Positions 26,384-35,223 of a DNA stretch of 64,000 nucleotides are shown here, one piece after another (positions within the stretch are counted from its first letter, which is position 1; the number at the start of each line of letters is the position of its first letter). Origin of the DNA: Serpentinicella alkaliphila (lineage in GTDB: Bacteria; Bacillota; Clostridia; Peptostreptococcales; Natronincolaceae); assembly GCF_018141405.1 (NCBI RefSeq), contig NZ_CP058648.1, forward strand, positions 1,875,001-1,939,000, read 5' to 3'. The notes beneath the pieces are model-generated. The model was not told the DNA's origin, did no database searches, and worked only from the letters and a program-made list of their open reading frames with translations. Both the position numbers and the translations under genes were made by a program.

Positions 26384-26956
26384 ATGTGGATTTATGAAAA
26401 GAAACTTCAGCATCCAGTTAGAATAGAAAAATGTGACCTTAGAATGGCAAAATATTTGTATACTCAATATGGAGGTCCGGATGGTGAACTATCTGCTGCT
26501 ATAAGATATTTAAATCAAAGATACACTATTCCGACAAATGAAGCAAAAGCATTACTTACGGATATCGGAACTGAGGAACTAGCACATGTTGAAATGATTG
26601 CAACTATGATTTATCAGCTGACTGAAGATGCTACTGTAGAACAATTAGAAGCAGCTGGGTTAGGTGGAAACTATGCAATTAGAAATAGAGCACTTTTCCC
26701 AGCGGATGCTAATGGTGTGCCTTGGACAGCAACATATTTTCAAGCCCATGCAGACCCAATTGCAGATTTACATGAAGATATGGCTGCGGAACAAAAAGCT
26801 AGAACGGTATATGAAAATCTACTTAATATGACAGATGACCCAGGTATGAAGGATACTTTAAGGTTCTTACGCGAAAGAGAAGTAGTTCACTTCCAAAGAT
26901 TTGGTGAAGCTTTGAGAATCGTTCAAGAATACCAACAAGCTAAAAAATACTTTTAG
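26384..26956 (+). CDS. cotJC: CotJC, spore coat manganese-catalase-family protein
   Basis: A 190-residue manganese catalase-like coat protein. The fold's metal site residues are carried by the helices with TDIGTEELAHVEMIATMI and, later, DMAAEQKARTVYENLL and REREVVHFQRFGEAL, each with Glu and His spaced as in dimanganese catalases. It begins at ATG after TAGGAGGAGG. It is the final gene of the operon and is followed by a terminator at 26971. A second, degenerate copy of its 3' half is found at 34855-35024. Confidence 0.94.
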   Translation: MWIYEKKLQHPVRIEKCDLRMAKYLYTQYGGPDGELSAAIRYLNQRYTIPTNEAKALLTDIGTEELAHVEMIATMIYQLTEDATVEQLEAAGLGGNYAIRNRALFPADANGVPWTATYFQAHADPIADLHEDMAAEQKARTVYENLLNMTDDPGMKDTLRFLREREVVHFQRFGEALRIVQEYQQAKKYF

Positions 26957-26970
26957 CTTATAATATATAA

Positions 26971-27007
26971 AAGAGGGTGTAAAAAATTATAGGAACTACA
27001 CCCTTTT
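26971..27007 (+). terminator. terminator after cotJC
   Basis: The stem aagagggtgta pairs with tacaccctttt (one mismatch) around a loop of about 15 nt, with T residues at the end. It closes the cotJ operon. Confidence 0.75.
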
Positions 27008-27330
27008 TAGCTTTGTGAATTTTTAATTAAAGTTTAATCTTATCTTGGAGCAGGCTTTGGTCTATGCCCCACCCCAAACCAAACTAACTACTTTGGCCCT
27101 ATGGTTAAAAACGGCAGGAAGTGCTAAAAGTAAACCAAGAACAATTATGTTGTTTTTAAAACCTAGATGCAAACAAATTTTACATTAACCAATCTCTACT
27201 AATATTTTAACTTACTAAAACCAATAACTATCTTTGAGAAAAAAGTATTGGGATACCGAGTAGCTTAAAAGCTTTCCTAGGGGCTCAAATAAATTAATAG
27301 ATATAAAAAGAACGGGTTTTTAGAATAATT
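27008..27330. other. intergenic region without a recognisable gene
   Basis: About 320 bp between the cotJ terminator and an IS1182 remnant. There are no usable frames on either strand and no tRNA or clear repeat. It may include the outer end of the decayed element, but no terminal repeat could be identified. Confidence 0.4.
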
Positions 27331-27842
27331 TTAGCGCACATATAGAAGAAAAAGTTTATTTTCTAAGAAATTTACTATTTCTTGGGTTATATTTAAAGTT
27401 ACTGATATATCAAACTTTTCCTCATACACTTCATTTATTTCATCTATAATTTATTGATTTTATCCTTCACCTTTTTTACCCACTAAAGTAACAAGCTGAT
27501 AGAATAAATTTTAAATTACTTTTGACAGATTACCATTTCTAAAACTACTTATTTTATTGTGATCTGGAGACTTTTCTCCTTCTATTAACCACATGAAATT
27601 ACTGTCTCTTTTGCAAGCCTTCTCAATTTTTCTTGAAGAGTAATATTATTCGTATACGCATAGGCCAAAATTTTTAATAGTAATCTCGGGGAGTTGGCGG
27701 TCTTCCTTTTGTTGAATAGAGATCATACAGCTTTGAGAAATCTAGCAAATCTAAAACATCATTAAGTTCTCGTACCAGATCATCCTCTAGTATCATATAT
27801 ACGTGTTTTTGGCAAAATTACTTGAGACCCTCTCATAGCCAT
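27331..27842 (-). pseudogene. IS1182-type transposase remnant, multiply frameshifted and internally deleted
   Basis: The start is still readable: ATG 27842 behind AAGGAGAG, giving MAMRGSQVILPKTRIYD. With several frame changes the rest reads EDDLVRELNDVLDLLDFSKL, YDLYSTKGRPPTPR, LLLKILAYAYTNN, KIEKACKRDSNFMWLIEGEK, SPDHNKISSFRNGNLSKV, and then VYEEKFDISVTLNITQEIVN. This follows the N-terminal half of IS1182-family transposases (DUF772 region). The piece with the first catalytic Asp is missing, so there is an internal deletion as well as at least three frameshifts. It is inactive. It lies directly downstream of cotJC. Confidence 0.75.
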
Positions 27843-28011
27843 AGTATACTCTCCTTAATATAAATGCCTTTGTAGTAATTGCATTATTCTAAAAAGGTTG
27901 GCTATTTTGAGTTTGCCTATTCTTTTTTGCATAAAAGGGTCGTCTCAGCTTTAGATTAATTTTTCTATTTAGAGACGCACCTTCTTTATTCTAAAAATAG
28001 AGAAAATAATT

Positions 28012-29181
28012 TTATTTATGAGCATACCTCTTTTGTTTAATTATCACTAATGCAATGGCAAATAAGGCTATAGCAAAAGCTAACTGGACTAGTATACCAT
28101 GGATTATCGGTTGTAGGGTAGCTTGGGTAATGCTAGTAAGATCTGCTATAGTATCATTGACCTTTATATACCAGAATATCGGGTTAAAGGTTCCTAGAGT
28201 TCGTAGTGTATCACTCAAAAGGGCTTGAGGTACAAAGGAACCACCTAAAAATGATAATCCCAGGGATAGACAGTTTCCTATAGGATCAATTGAATTTTTA
28301 GTTGCAAAGGTAGCAACTAAAAAGCTTATACTTAAACAAAGTACCGTCAAAACAAATGAATTAACTATAAATAATAATGCACCAGTCTGGTTAAAAGTAT
28401 TCTTATTAATGACAAAAGCTAAAACAACAAATATCAGCCAAATAATAAGGGCCATTGACAAATTACTGAGAATAAGCTGGATATTATAGCTTTTAATACT
28501 AATAGGTGCACAATAGTTACGCATTTTAATGTCTTTATTATTAAATATCAGCATTATTCTACCTACCATGGATATAAGCATAGCTATTAATATATAGGAT
28601 AAAAAGTTAAAGTATCCTTTTAGGTTAGACAAACTAGTATCATGTGCATTGAATCTATTTATAAAAGATACATTTACTTCTGTTGAAATATCAGTAATAA
28701 CTTTCTCATGCACCTCTTCTAGAGACATTTCGGGGTGTGCCAGAATATATAGTCTTGCAGTATTTAAATAGTTATCTATAAGTCTAATTGCGTATTGTGA
28801 GCTTACTGAATCTGGAACATACATCGTTTTAACCTTTGGTTGATCTGCTGAAATAAAATCATTTTGGAACCCTTTAGGAATTGTTACAATAAACTCTGTT
28901 TGTCGGAAGAATAGTGCATCTTTAATGCTTTCCTCATCTCTTTTAATTTCTACTGGTCTTGAAATGCTTTTAATGTAACTTTCTAGCCCATTTGACAGTT
29001 GTGTATTATCGTCATTTATAACAGAAATCTTAACTTTAGAAAGTTCAAATACATCTTCCATCTGGGTTAATCCCCTGTCTGAGAATAAGATTGAGAGGCC
29101 AACGAAAATAATGGTATATATTAAAAATACAGTTAGAAATTTTCGGGGTATTATTTTACAAAAAAGTTTAGATGCTTGCAT
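28012..29181 (-). CDS. ABC-2 type permease, YhgE/YbhR-like, second permease
   Basis: A 389-residue ABC-2 membrane protein. One helix at 15-33 is followed by an outer domain (about 40-180) containing KISVINDDNTQLSNGLESYI, then five to six helices in 185-385. The stretch SLGLSFLGGSFVPQALLSDT just before the last helices is the ABC-2 hallmark. It begins at ATG after AAGGAGG, overlapping the end of the other permease gene by 14 bp. The two permeases probably form a heterodimer with the ATPase at 30294. The direction is probably export. The gene is the last of the operon. Confidence 0.87.
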   Translation of the reverse strand: MQASKLFCKIIPRKFLTVFLIYTIIFVGLSILFSDRGLTQMEDVFELSKVKISVINDDNTQLSNGLESYIKSISRPVEIKRDEESIKDALFFRQTEFIVTIPKGFQNDFISADQPKVKTMYVPDSVSSQYAIRLIDNYLNTARLYILAHPEMSLEEVHEKVITDISTEVNVSFINRFNAHDTSLSNLKGYFNFLSYILIAMLISMVGRIMLIFNNKDIKMRNYCAPISIKSYNIQLILSNLSMALIIWLIFVVLAFVINKNTFNQTGALLFIVNSFVLTVLCLSISFLVATFATKNSIDPIGNCLSLGLSFLGGSFVPQALLSDTLRTLGTFNPIFWYIKVNDTIADLTSITQATLQPIIHGILVQLAFAIALFAIALVIIKQKRYAHK

Positions 29182-30283
29182 ACTTTTGCCTCCTTAAAAT
29201 CAGAATTGTAGAGGTGCAGAAGATTACACCTAAGCTGGCTAATAGGCCAAGATTGAGAAAATATCTATCAAAAGTATCGTAATAATATAGGGCGTAAAGA
29301 CCATCGGTAATTAGGTTTGCAGGATTAATATAGGCAATGATAGGAGCTTTTTCTTGGATGAAATATTTCACCTGGATAACCATTAAACCAGATAAAAAAC
29401 ACATAACCATAACGATATTAGAAACTAACATATCTTTAATTTCTGATTTAAACTTTGTTAGTAAGCCGAACAAAGAACCAAACATGGTCCCAGTAAAACA
29501 TCCTACTAAACATAGAACCCCTATATGTATGATTCTATCGCCAAAGTCTACATTAAGAAATTTTGATATATAGGTGATTGCAATTATTACTGACATAAAT
29601 TGAAAACATATAGTGGCAGAGATCACCGACAAAAATGCCTTTAGTTTATGTGTAGGTGCAACATTTAACCTTGCTGCAAGTGGAGATTGATTAGCTTGAA
29701 TTATTGATATAGCATAGCTTCCTGCAACTGCAGAGAAAAGGCAGGTCATTGCAAGAAGAGCAAAATAGTAAACAACAATTATGTTCATTGCGCTACTTAA
29801 AGGGACTTCCTCTATAAAGCTTTCATTAAAACTAATATCTTCTAAGAAACCCATTTGAATGAGTTGAGGATTACCATCTATAATATTATAGATCGTTGCA
29901 GAAATTTGAACAAAATTATCGAGAAAGACTTTTGAAATGGACTGGTTAAGACCAGAACGGAATATCACAAGCTCAAGCCCATCTGTATTCTTTATATAAC
30001 CTGTAATTGCTCTATTTGATAAAAGATCTTTTGCCTCTGCTTCAGTTGTGTGTGATATATTGAAAAGATTACTTTCATTCATCGCTTTCTCAAGTCCTAA
30101 GGGCATTGTATGATCTGTAACTATTGCGATTTTAACCGGGTTAAAGACTTCATTAGACATAACGTTTGCAAAGGCTAAATTAAAAAATGTTGCTAAAATA
30201 AGAGGAAAGCAAAGCATCCAGAATAAGGACATCTTATCTTTTATTAGTGATTTAAAGCTATATTTAAAAATATGAAATGACAT
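29168..30283 (-). CDS. ABC-2 type permease, first permease
   Basis: A 371-residue ABC-2 permease. It has the N-terminal membrane helix FWMLCFPLILATFFNLAFAN, an extracytoplasmic domain of about 130 residues (VKIAIVTDHTMP...LEDISFNESF), then five or six helices including MTCLFSAVAGSYAISIIQAN and CFTGTMFGSLFGLLTKFKSE. It follows GGAGGT and is placed between the ATPase and the second permease. It is similar in layout, not sequence, to its neighbour, as in heterodimeric lantibiotic or drug exporters. Substrate unknown. Confidence 0.87.
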   Translation of the reverse strand: MSFHIFKYSFKSLIKDKMSLFWMLCFPLILATFFNLAFANVMSNEVFNPVKIAIVTDHTMPLGLEKAMNESNLFNISHTTEAEAKDLLSNRAITGYIKNTDGLELVIFRSGLNQSISKVFLDNFVQISATIYNIIDGNPQLIQMGFLEDISFNESFIEEVPLSSAMNIIVVYYFALLAMTCLFSAVAGSYAISIIQANQSPLAARLNVAPTHKLKAFLSVISATICFQFMSVIIAITYISKFLNVDFGDRIIHIGVLCLVGCFTGTMFGSLFGLLTKFKSEIKDMLVSNIVMVMCFLSGLMVIQVKYFIQEKAPIIAYINPANLITDGLYALYYYDTFDRYFLNLGLLASLGVIFCTSTILILRRQKYASI

Positions 30284-30293
30284 AGTATACCTC

Positions 30294-31226
30294 CTAATCT
30301 CTTAATTCTTTTCCTGTTATTTCAAGGAAAACATCATTAAGAGTTGGTAGTTCAGAATATATTTTACCGTAGCTTATATCATTTTCCGCAATGAAGCTTA
30401 TTATATTAACAAGATTACTTGCCCCATTTCTTTGTTTAATGGTTAAGGTATTTTCTTTTAAATCTATATCAATAACATTAGGTATTTCACGCATTCTTTT
30501 TAAATGATCTTCATTGATATTAAATGTTTCAACGACGATTTTTTCACCAAGTGAGATCATACCTTTAACTTCTTCCTTAGTCCCTGAGGCAATTACTTTA
30601 CCTTTATCCAAAATTGCAAGCCTAGAGCAAAGCTGTTCGATTTCTTCCATGTAATGGGATGTATATATAATGGTTGCTCCCTCTTCATTTAGTCTCTTAA
30701 TACCTTCTAAAATATTATTTCTGCTTTGAGGATCAACAGCCACTGTTGGTTCATCTAAAATTATTAGTTTTGGATTATGGGCAATCCCGCAGGCAATGTT
30801 AAGTCTTCTTAAAAGGCCACCACTTAATCCTTTTGGATAAAACTTCACAAAGTCTTTTAAAGCTACAAATTCAATTGCCTGTTCCACCAGTTCTTTACGT
30901 TTTTTCTTATCGGTTACATAAAGACCGCAAAAGTAATCAATGTTTTCGTAAACATTAAGTTCTTCGAAAACTGCTACGTTTTGCATAACAATTCCTATAT
31001 CGCGTTTTATGTCATATGCAGCTGGCTTCATCTCTTTGCCAAAGATTTTGATATTACCCTTATCAAATTTTAGTAAAGATAGTAGACAATTTATAGCTGT
31101 TGTTTTACCTGAACCATTAGGTCCTAATAGTCCAAAAATTTCACCTTCCTTGATCTCAATGTTTAAATGGTCAAGAGCTATTAGATCTCCATATCTTTTT
31201 ACTAGATTTTCAATTTTCACTATCAT
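30294..31226 (-). CDS. ABC transporter ATP-binding protein (DrrA-like)
   Basis: About 310 residues from ATG 31226, which has GGAAAGGG nine bases upstream; an ATG at 31235 directly abuts that site. Walker A is GPNGSGKTT, the signature LSGGLLRRLN and Walker B LIILDEPTVAVDP with TSHYMEEIEQLC. The extra C-terminal part (about 220-310) is the regulatory tail of the daunorubicin/bacitracin-type export ATPases. It heads the operon and is divergent from a two-component system. Confidence 0.92.
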   Translation of the reverse strand: MIVKIENLVKRYGDLIALDHLNIEIKEGEIFGLLGPNGSGKTTAINCLLSLLKFDKGNIKIFGKEMKPAAYDIKRDIGIVMQNVAVFEELNVYENIDYFCGLYVTDKKKRKELVEQAIEFVALKDFVKFYPKGLSGGLLRRLNIACGIAHNPKLIILDEPTVAVDPQSRNNILEGIKRLNEEGATIIYTSHYMEEIEQLCSRLAILDKGKVIASGTKEEVKGMISLGEKIVVETFNINEDHLKRMREIPNVIDIDLKENTLTIKQRNGASNLVNIISFIAENDISYGKIYSELPTLNDVFLEITGKELRD

Positions 31227-31295
31227 AAATATCATCCCTTTCCTTTTTTTTATAATCCTATTGTAATAAAAATATCTAGAATACTGCAGTGTAAT

Positions 31296-31318
31296 TTGTC
31301 ATTAGATTCATATGACAA
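31296..31318. promoter_or_regulatory. candidate operator palindrome in the divergent ABC/two-component promoter region
   Basis: TTGTCAT at 31296-31302 and ATGACAA at 31312-31318 form a perfect 7-bp inverted repeat with a 9-bp spacer. It lies in the 166-bp gap between the exporter ATPase gene and the histidine kinase gene. It is a reasonable binding site for the LuxR-type regulator at 32511, but that pairing is an inference. Confidence 0.5.
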
Positions 31319-31334
31319 TTGTAATATTTACTTA

Positions 31335-31362
31335 TTATTGATAAGCTTTGCTGTGCTATAAT
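31335..31362 (+). promoter_or_regulatory. candidate promoter of the histidine kinase/response regulator operon
   Basis: TATAAT at 31357-31362 is exact. TTATTG at 31335-31340 is 16 bp upstream and only moderately like the -35 consensus. The start codon is at 31393 behind GGGAGGTG. It is about 16 bp from the palindrome at 31296-31318. Confidence 0.5.
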
Positions 31363-31392
31363 TAAAGTAAAATTAATCCAGGGAGGTGAATC

Positions 31393-32457
31393 ATGGGTAA
31401 TATATTAAATAAGTTGATTATTTTTGTGGGAACCTGTGTACTTCTTTTTTTTGAATTTACTCCCCATGAAGGTATTATCGCCATAGCACTAGCTATTGCT
31501 ATAAGTGGACTATTAGAATATTTCAGTAATGAGAGATTAGCTAAATGGTTATTTATTGGTTTACTAATATTATCAGGATTTTACGTTCAATTTGTATTTT
31601 TCATACCCTTAATAAGTTATGACCTACTAATATCAAAAAACCAAATGCTAACACTATTGGCACTTTTTCCATATGTATTGCATCTTAATAAATTTAATTC
31701 AGGTGCAATTATGGGGGGATTAATTGTTATTTCTGCAATTGTCTATTTCTTAAAAGTAAGAGAAATTAAAGAAAGGAAACTAAGAGAGGATTATATAAAT
31801 CAAAGGGATTATCTAACAGAACTTTCAATTTCACTAGAAGAAAAGATAAATGAGTTAGTTAGTAAGCAAGATGTAGAGGTTAATCTTGCTACATTAAATG
31901 AGAGAAATAGGATTGCGCGAGAAATACACGATAATGTGGGGCATCTTCTTTCGAGCTCAATTTTACAAATTGGAGCCGTTATAGCTATAAGTAAAGATGA
32001 GAATACTGTAAAAAATCTTGAAGTGGTTAGGGATACATTGAATGAAGGTATGAACTCCATAAGAGAAAGTGTACACAACTTACATGACCATTCTATTGAC
32101 CTTTATGGTGAGATAAATAAACTAATTAAAACTTTTACTTTTTGTAAAATAAAATTAAATTATGAAATAATTGGAGATATGCCTGCCAAGGCTAAATACG
32201 CCATTATAGCAATTATTAAAGAGGCACTATCAAATGTTATGAAACACTCCAACGGTGATCAGGTTTCTATAAGTTTATATGAACACCCGAAGCTTTTTCA
32301 ACTCATTATATATGACAATGGGAATAAAAAAATGGACCCTGATAATTTCAAAGGAATGGGTCTTGAAAGTATAAAGCAACGGGTTGCATCACTAAATGGG
32401 ATAGTGAATTTCGAACAATCAAAAGGGTTTAAAATATTTATTTCTTTTATGAAATAA
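31393..32457 (+). CDS. sensor histidine kinase, DesK/NarL-type
   Basis: A 354-residue kinase. The N-terminal 1-122 holds about five membrane segments with very short outer loops, so it probably senses within the membrane. A helical linker follows, then the HisKA_3 dimerisation part with His179 in RNRIAREIHDNVGHLLSS. The ATPase part has AIIKEALSNVMKHSNG (N box) and FKGMGLESIKQRV (G box). It is 12 bp before the upstream extension of the regulator gene, so the pair is one unit. It is divergent from the ABC exporter, the usual sign that it controls that exporter, perhaps in answer to a membrane-active compound. Confidence 0.9.
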   Translation: MGNILNKLIIFVGTCVLLFFEFTPHEGIIAIALAIAISGLLEYFSNERLAKWLFIGLLILSGFYVQFVFFIPLISYDLLISKNQMLTLLALFPYVLHLNKFNSGAIMGGLIVISAIVYFLKVREIKERKLREDYINQRDYLTELSISLEEKINELVSKQDVEVNLATLNERNRIAREIHDNVGHLLSSSILQIGAVIAISKDENTVKNLEVVRDTLNEGMNSIRESVHNLHDHSIDLYGEINKLIKTFTFCKIKLNYEIIGDMPAKAKYAIIAIIKEALSNVMKHSNGDQVSISLYEHPKLFQLIIYDNGNKKMDPDNFKGMGLESIKQRVASLNGIVNFEQSKGFKIFISFMK

Positions 32458-32510
32458 AGACTTATGAGGTGCATGCAACTAAACTTATATATATATTAAT
32501 GGGAGGTACC

Positions 32511-33137
32511 ATGAAAATAATAATTGTGGACGATGATATTCTTGTTTCTTCATCTTTAAAAACTATCATAGAGTCTAATGATGGATTTGAAGTGTTGGCA
32601 GTAGCAAATAGTGGAGAAGACGCTATAAAACTATATAAAGAGCATCATCCTGAAATACTTTTAATGGATATAAGAATGGGCAAAATTAATGGGCTAGAAG
32701 CAGCTGCAGAAATATTAAATACATTTCCTGATGCAAAAGTTCTTTTCTTAACCACTTTCGCAGATGATGAATATATTATTAAAGCATTGAAGATTGGGGC
32801 TAAGGGTTACATATTAAAACAACATTATAACAGTATCGTACCAGCACTTAATGCAGTTTATTGTGGACAGAGTGTATTTGGCGAGGAAATTATCACCAAG
32901 CTTCCATCAGTTATGACTAATAAAGAAAATAATAAAGATTACCAATCATTTGGGATTTCAGAAAAGGAATTTGAAATTATTTCATTGGTTTCAAAAGGTC
33001 TATCAAATAAAGAAATAGCAAAAGAATTGTATTTAAGTGAGGGAACCATAAGAAATTACATAAGCGTAATTCTAGAAAAACTAGAATTACGAGATCGAAC
33101 CCAACTAGCTATTTTTTTCTTCAACCACCTACTTTAG
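32511..33137 (+). CDS. LuxR/NarL-type response regulator
   Basis: About 208 residues from ATG 32511, which has GGGAGGT; the frame extends upstream to 32469 without a site. The receiver domain has Asp7/Asp8 (IIVDDD), phospho-acceptor Asp53 in LLMDIRMG, and Thr/Lys in FLTTFADD and KGYILKQ. A GerE-type helix-turn-helix follows near 145-200 (FEIISLVSKGLSNKEIAKEL). The kinase gene is directly upstream. The likely target is the divergent exporter promoter with the palindrome at 31296. Confidence 0.92.
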   Translation: MKIIIVDDDILVSSSLKTIIESNDGFEVLAVANSGEDAIKLYKEHHPEILLMDIRMGKINGLEAAAEILNTFPDAKVLFLTTFADDEYIIKALKIGAKGYILKQHYNSIVPALNAVYCGQSVFGEEIITKLPSVMTNKENNKDYQSFGISEKEFEIISLVSKGLSNKEIAKELYLSEGTIRNYISVILEKLELRDRTQLAIFFFNHLL

Positions 33138-33265
33138 ATATTATATATGAGAAAAAATATATAATTGAAATAAGCTAGATTATTGTCAATCTCTGAATAG
33201 ATTACTGAATAGAAGTAGATGGAGAAAGAAAGTGTATGTTTGAAGAAAAAAATTGAAATAAGAAA

Positions 33266-34067
33266 ATGAAATTACTAACCACAATTTCTTTCCACGTGTC
33301 CCATGAGCTCAAAACTCCTTTAAATATTATACTAGGTTCTGTTCAGATAATGGAAAGGAAGATTTCACTAATTATCCAGCTTGGACAGAATACTTCAGAA
33401 AATATTTAAATAAGCTCAAACAAAACAGTTTCCGCCTGTTAAGATTGATAAATAATCTGATAGATATTAATAAAGCAGATGTAGAAAAATTAAAAAACTG
33501 TTTTGTTAATGATATATTGTAAAGGTTGTAGAAGACATTTCCTTATCTGTAGTGGAGTATGCAGCGTTTAAGGATATTGAGCTTATATTTATACAGAAGT
33601 ATAAGAGAAAATAACAGCCTTTGATCATGACTTGATAGAAAGAATCTTATTAAACCTTTTATCTAGTGCTATAAAGGTTACTGGATCTGGAGGAAAGATT
33701 GAAGCAACTGTTTATGATCAAAACGATAGAATTGCTATTTCAGTAAAAGACAACGAAATAGGAGTGCCAGAAGAAAAATTGGAGAGTATATTTCACCGTT
33801 TTGTTCAGGTAGATAGTACTTTAAGCAGGAGAGCTGGAGGCTTAGGAATTGGGTCTTTCATTAGTAAAGTACTTAGTAGAGCTGCATGAAGGAAATATAC
33901 CTGACAGAAGTGAGGTAAATAATGGAAGAGAGTTTATAATAGAGCTTCCCGTATGATTTATAGAAGTAGAATGCCCACATGGAAATGATAAAAATTTTTC
34001 AGATATAGAAAAAATTAAGATAGAGTTTTCTGATATTTATATAAGTTCAAATACTAATCTGGCTTAA
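33266..34067 (+). pseudogene. histidine kinase remnant, frameshifted
   Basis: Pieces of one histidine kinase lie in different frames. First comes HVSHELKTPLNIILGSVQIM (H box), then LLRLINNLIDINKADVEKLK, then LIERILLNLLSSAIKVTGSG (N box) and VKDNEIGVPEEKLESIFHRF (G1). The last pieces are ELVELHEGNIPDRSEVNNGR, then the end ECPHGNDKNFSDIEKIKIEF ending at TAA 34067. At least three frameshifts or stops separate them. The C-terminal tail with DIEKIKIEFSDIY is typical of clostridial PAS-type kinases. No sensor domain remains upstream. It is non-functional and belongs to a family different from the intact kinase at 31393. Confidence 0.8.
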
Positions 34068-34558
34068 AGTTCAAACTTGTATAAGAAAAATTGAATAAAG
34101 ACTTCCTTATAGTCCTTGTTGATTAGAGATTTATTAAACTACAATGTATGTTGCAGGAAATATAAGAATAACTGATAATATAGATGTCATTTTCAATAGA
34201 TAAGATGACAGAAAAAGTGAGCACCAATCTATCTGCAATCTTTTATTGACCAATCACCTAGGAAGTACTTGTTAATGAAAATTATATATAATGAATTGAA
34301 TTTCTTAGAATTATGAATTAATTCAAGATAATAAAAAATAGTACAAAAACCACCACAAGTTCAAGCAGTTATGTAAGTAACACAAAATCTGTGCATTGAC
34401 AAAAGGCAATGTTGAAAAGCCCTTCAGAGTAGCTTGAACCAGTTTGATTGCTGTAGGTTGATGGATTTTTGGTAACATTAGGTGCCGTAAATGGATACAT
34501 TTTATTAAGTATTCAAAATAGACATAAAAGTGTACTAGTTGGGAGAGGAGTTGAAAAA
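34068..34558. other. eroded intergenic region
   Basis: About 490 bp with many stops on both strands and no repeat or RNA gene recognised. It continues the decay seen in the histidine kinase remnant. The frame starting at 34469 upstream of the small Cys protein is open but has no ribosome binding site. Confidence 0.4.
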
Positions 34559-34723
34559 ATGGGAAAAAAGGATAAAAAATTATGCAAGCTTGTTATAGAG
34601 GATTATATAAAGGATGAGTTCGATAAATATAAAGAAATAGTAAAAGAGGCCAAGTATGTTTGTCGAAAATGTGGTCGGGTAGCTCGCAAAGATAAAAGAC
34701 TTTGCAAACCTGAGGAAATGTAA
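34559..34723 (+). CDS. small Cys-containing basic protein
   Basis: About 54 residues from ATG 34559, which has GGGAGAGGAG upstream; the longer frame from 34469 lacks a site. It is rich in Lys and ends in CRKCGRVARKDKRLCKPEEM, where three Cys could bind a metal with Cys14 of MGKKDKKLCKLVIED... nearby. Similar small proteins occur in Clostridia as hypothetical proteins. It is intact although the DNA on both sides is wrecked. Function is unknown. Confidence 0.6.
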   Translation: MGKKDKKLCKLVIEDYIKDEFDKYKEIVKEAKYVCRKCGRVARKDKRLCKPEEM

Positions 34724-34854
34724 CTAATATATTAATGTAACTAATATATAACCAGGAAAGATAGTGGAAAACTGCAAAAGTCTTCTTTTAAATCTATTGG
34801 GGAGTTAGGAGTGGATTCAATGTATGGAGGTTGCCATATATTCAACATTACGGT

Positions 34855-35024
34855 ACCCGATTACTGATTTAATGAAGATATGTCGGGAAAACAAAAAACA
34901 CGATACCTATAGCATTTAATAGATTAAACTGATTATCTAGGTGTAAAAGATACTTTAAAATCTTAGTGAGGCTTTAAGAATTGTTCAAGAATATAAACAA
35001 GCTGAAAAATATTTTAAAATTTAA
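34855..35024 (+). pseudogene. cotJC remnant (second copy, 3' half)
   Basis: The stretch reads NEDMSGKQKTRYL, stop, HLID, stop, TDYLGVKDTLKS, and after a frameshift EALRIVQEYKQAEKYFKI. It lines up with the intact CotJC at 26384, where the same part reads HEDMAAEQKARTVYENLL then MKDTLRFL and EALRIVQEYQQAKKYF. The block with REREVVHFQRF is deleted. There are at least two stops, one frameshift and one deletion. The divergence from the intact copy is too high for a recent duplication, so it may be an older paralogue. Confidence 0.8.
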
Positions 35025-35223
35025 TATTGAAGATATTAGGGGTAATCGGGAAAATACCGAATTGACCACTAAATAGCAATAAACATAAAAATTGTTAGAA
35101 ATTGAGGCTTGCTTTGAGCCCTTTCTAGCAGTTTTCTCGATATTTTATTCCTGTCTCAATTACGCCTGTATTTTGAGCGCAACAAAAACATGTCTTATTC
35201 AGAGGCGGGTGTCTTAATCCAAA

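Noticed and set aside
27008-28011. A CRISPR array or tRNA gene in the long non-coding stretch
   Set aside because: No regularly spaced repeats or cloverleaf-like pairings were found. The stretch is explained by an IS1182 remnant and eroded DNA.
34469-34558. N-terminal extension of the small Cys protein
   Set aside because: The upstream start has no ribosome binding site, while ATG 34559 follows GGGAGAGGAG.
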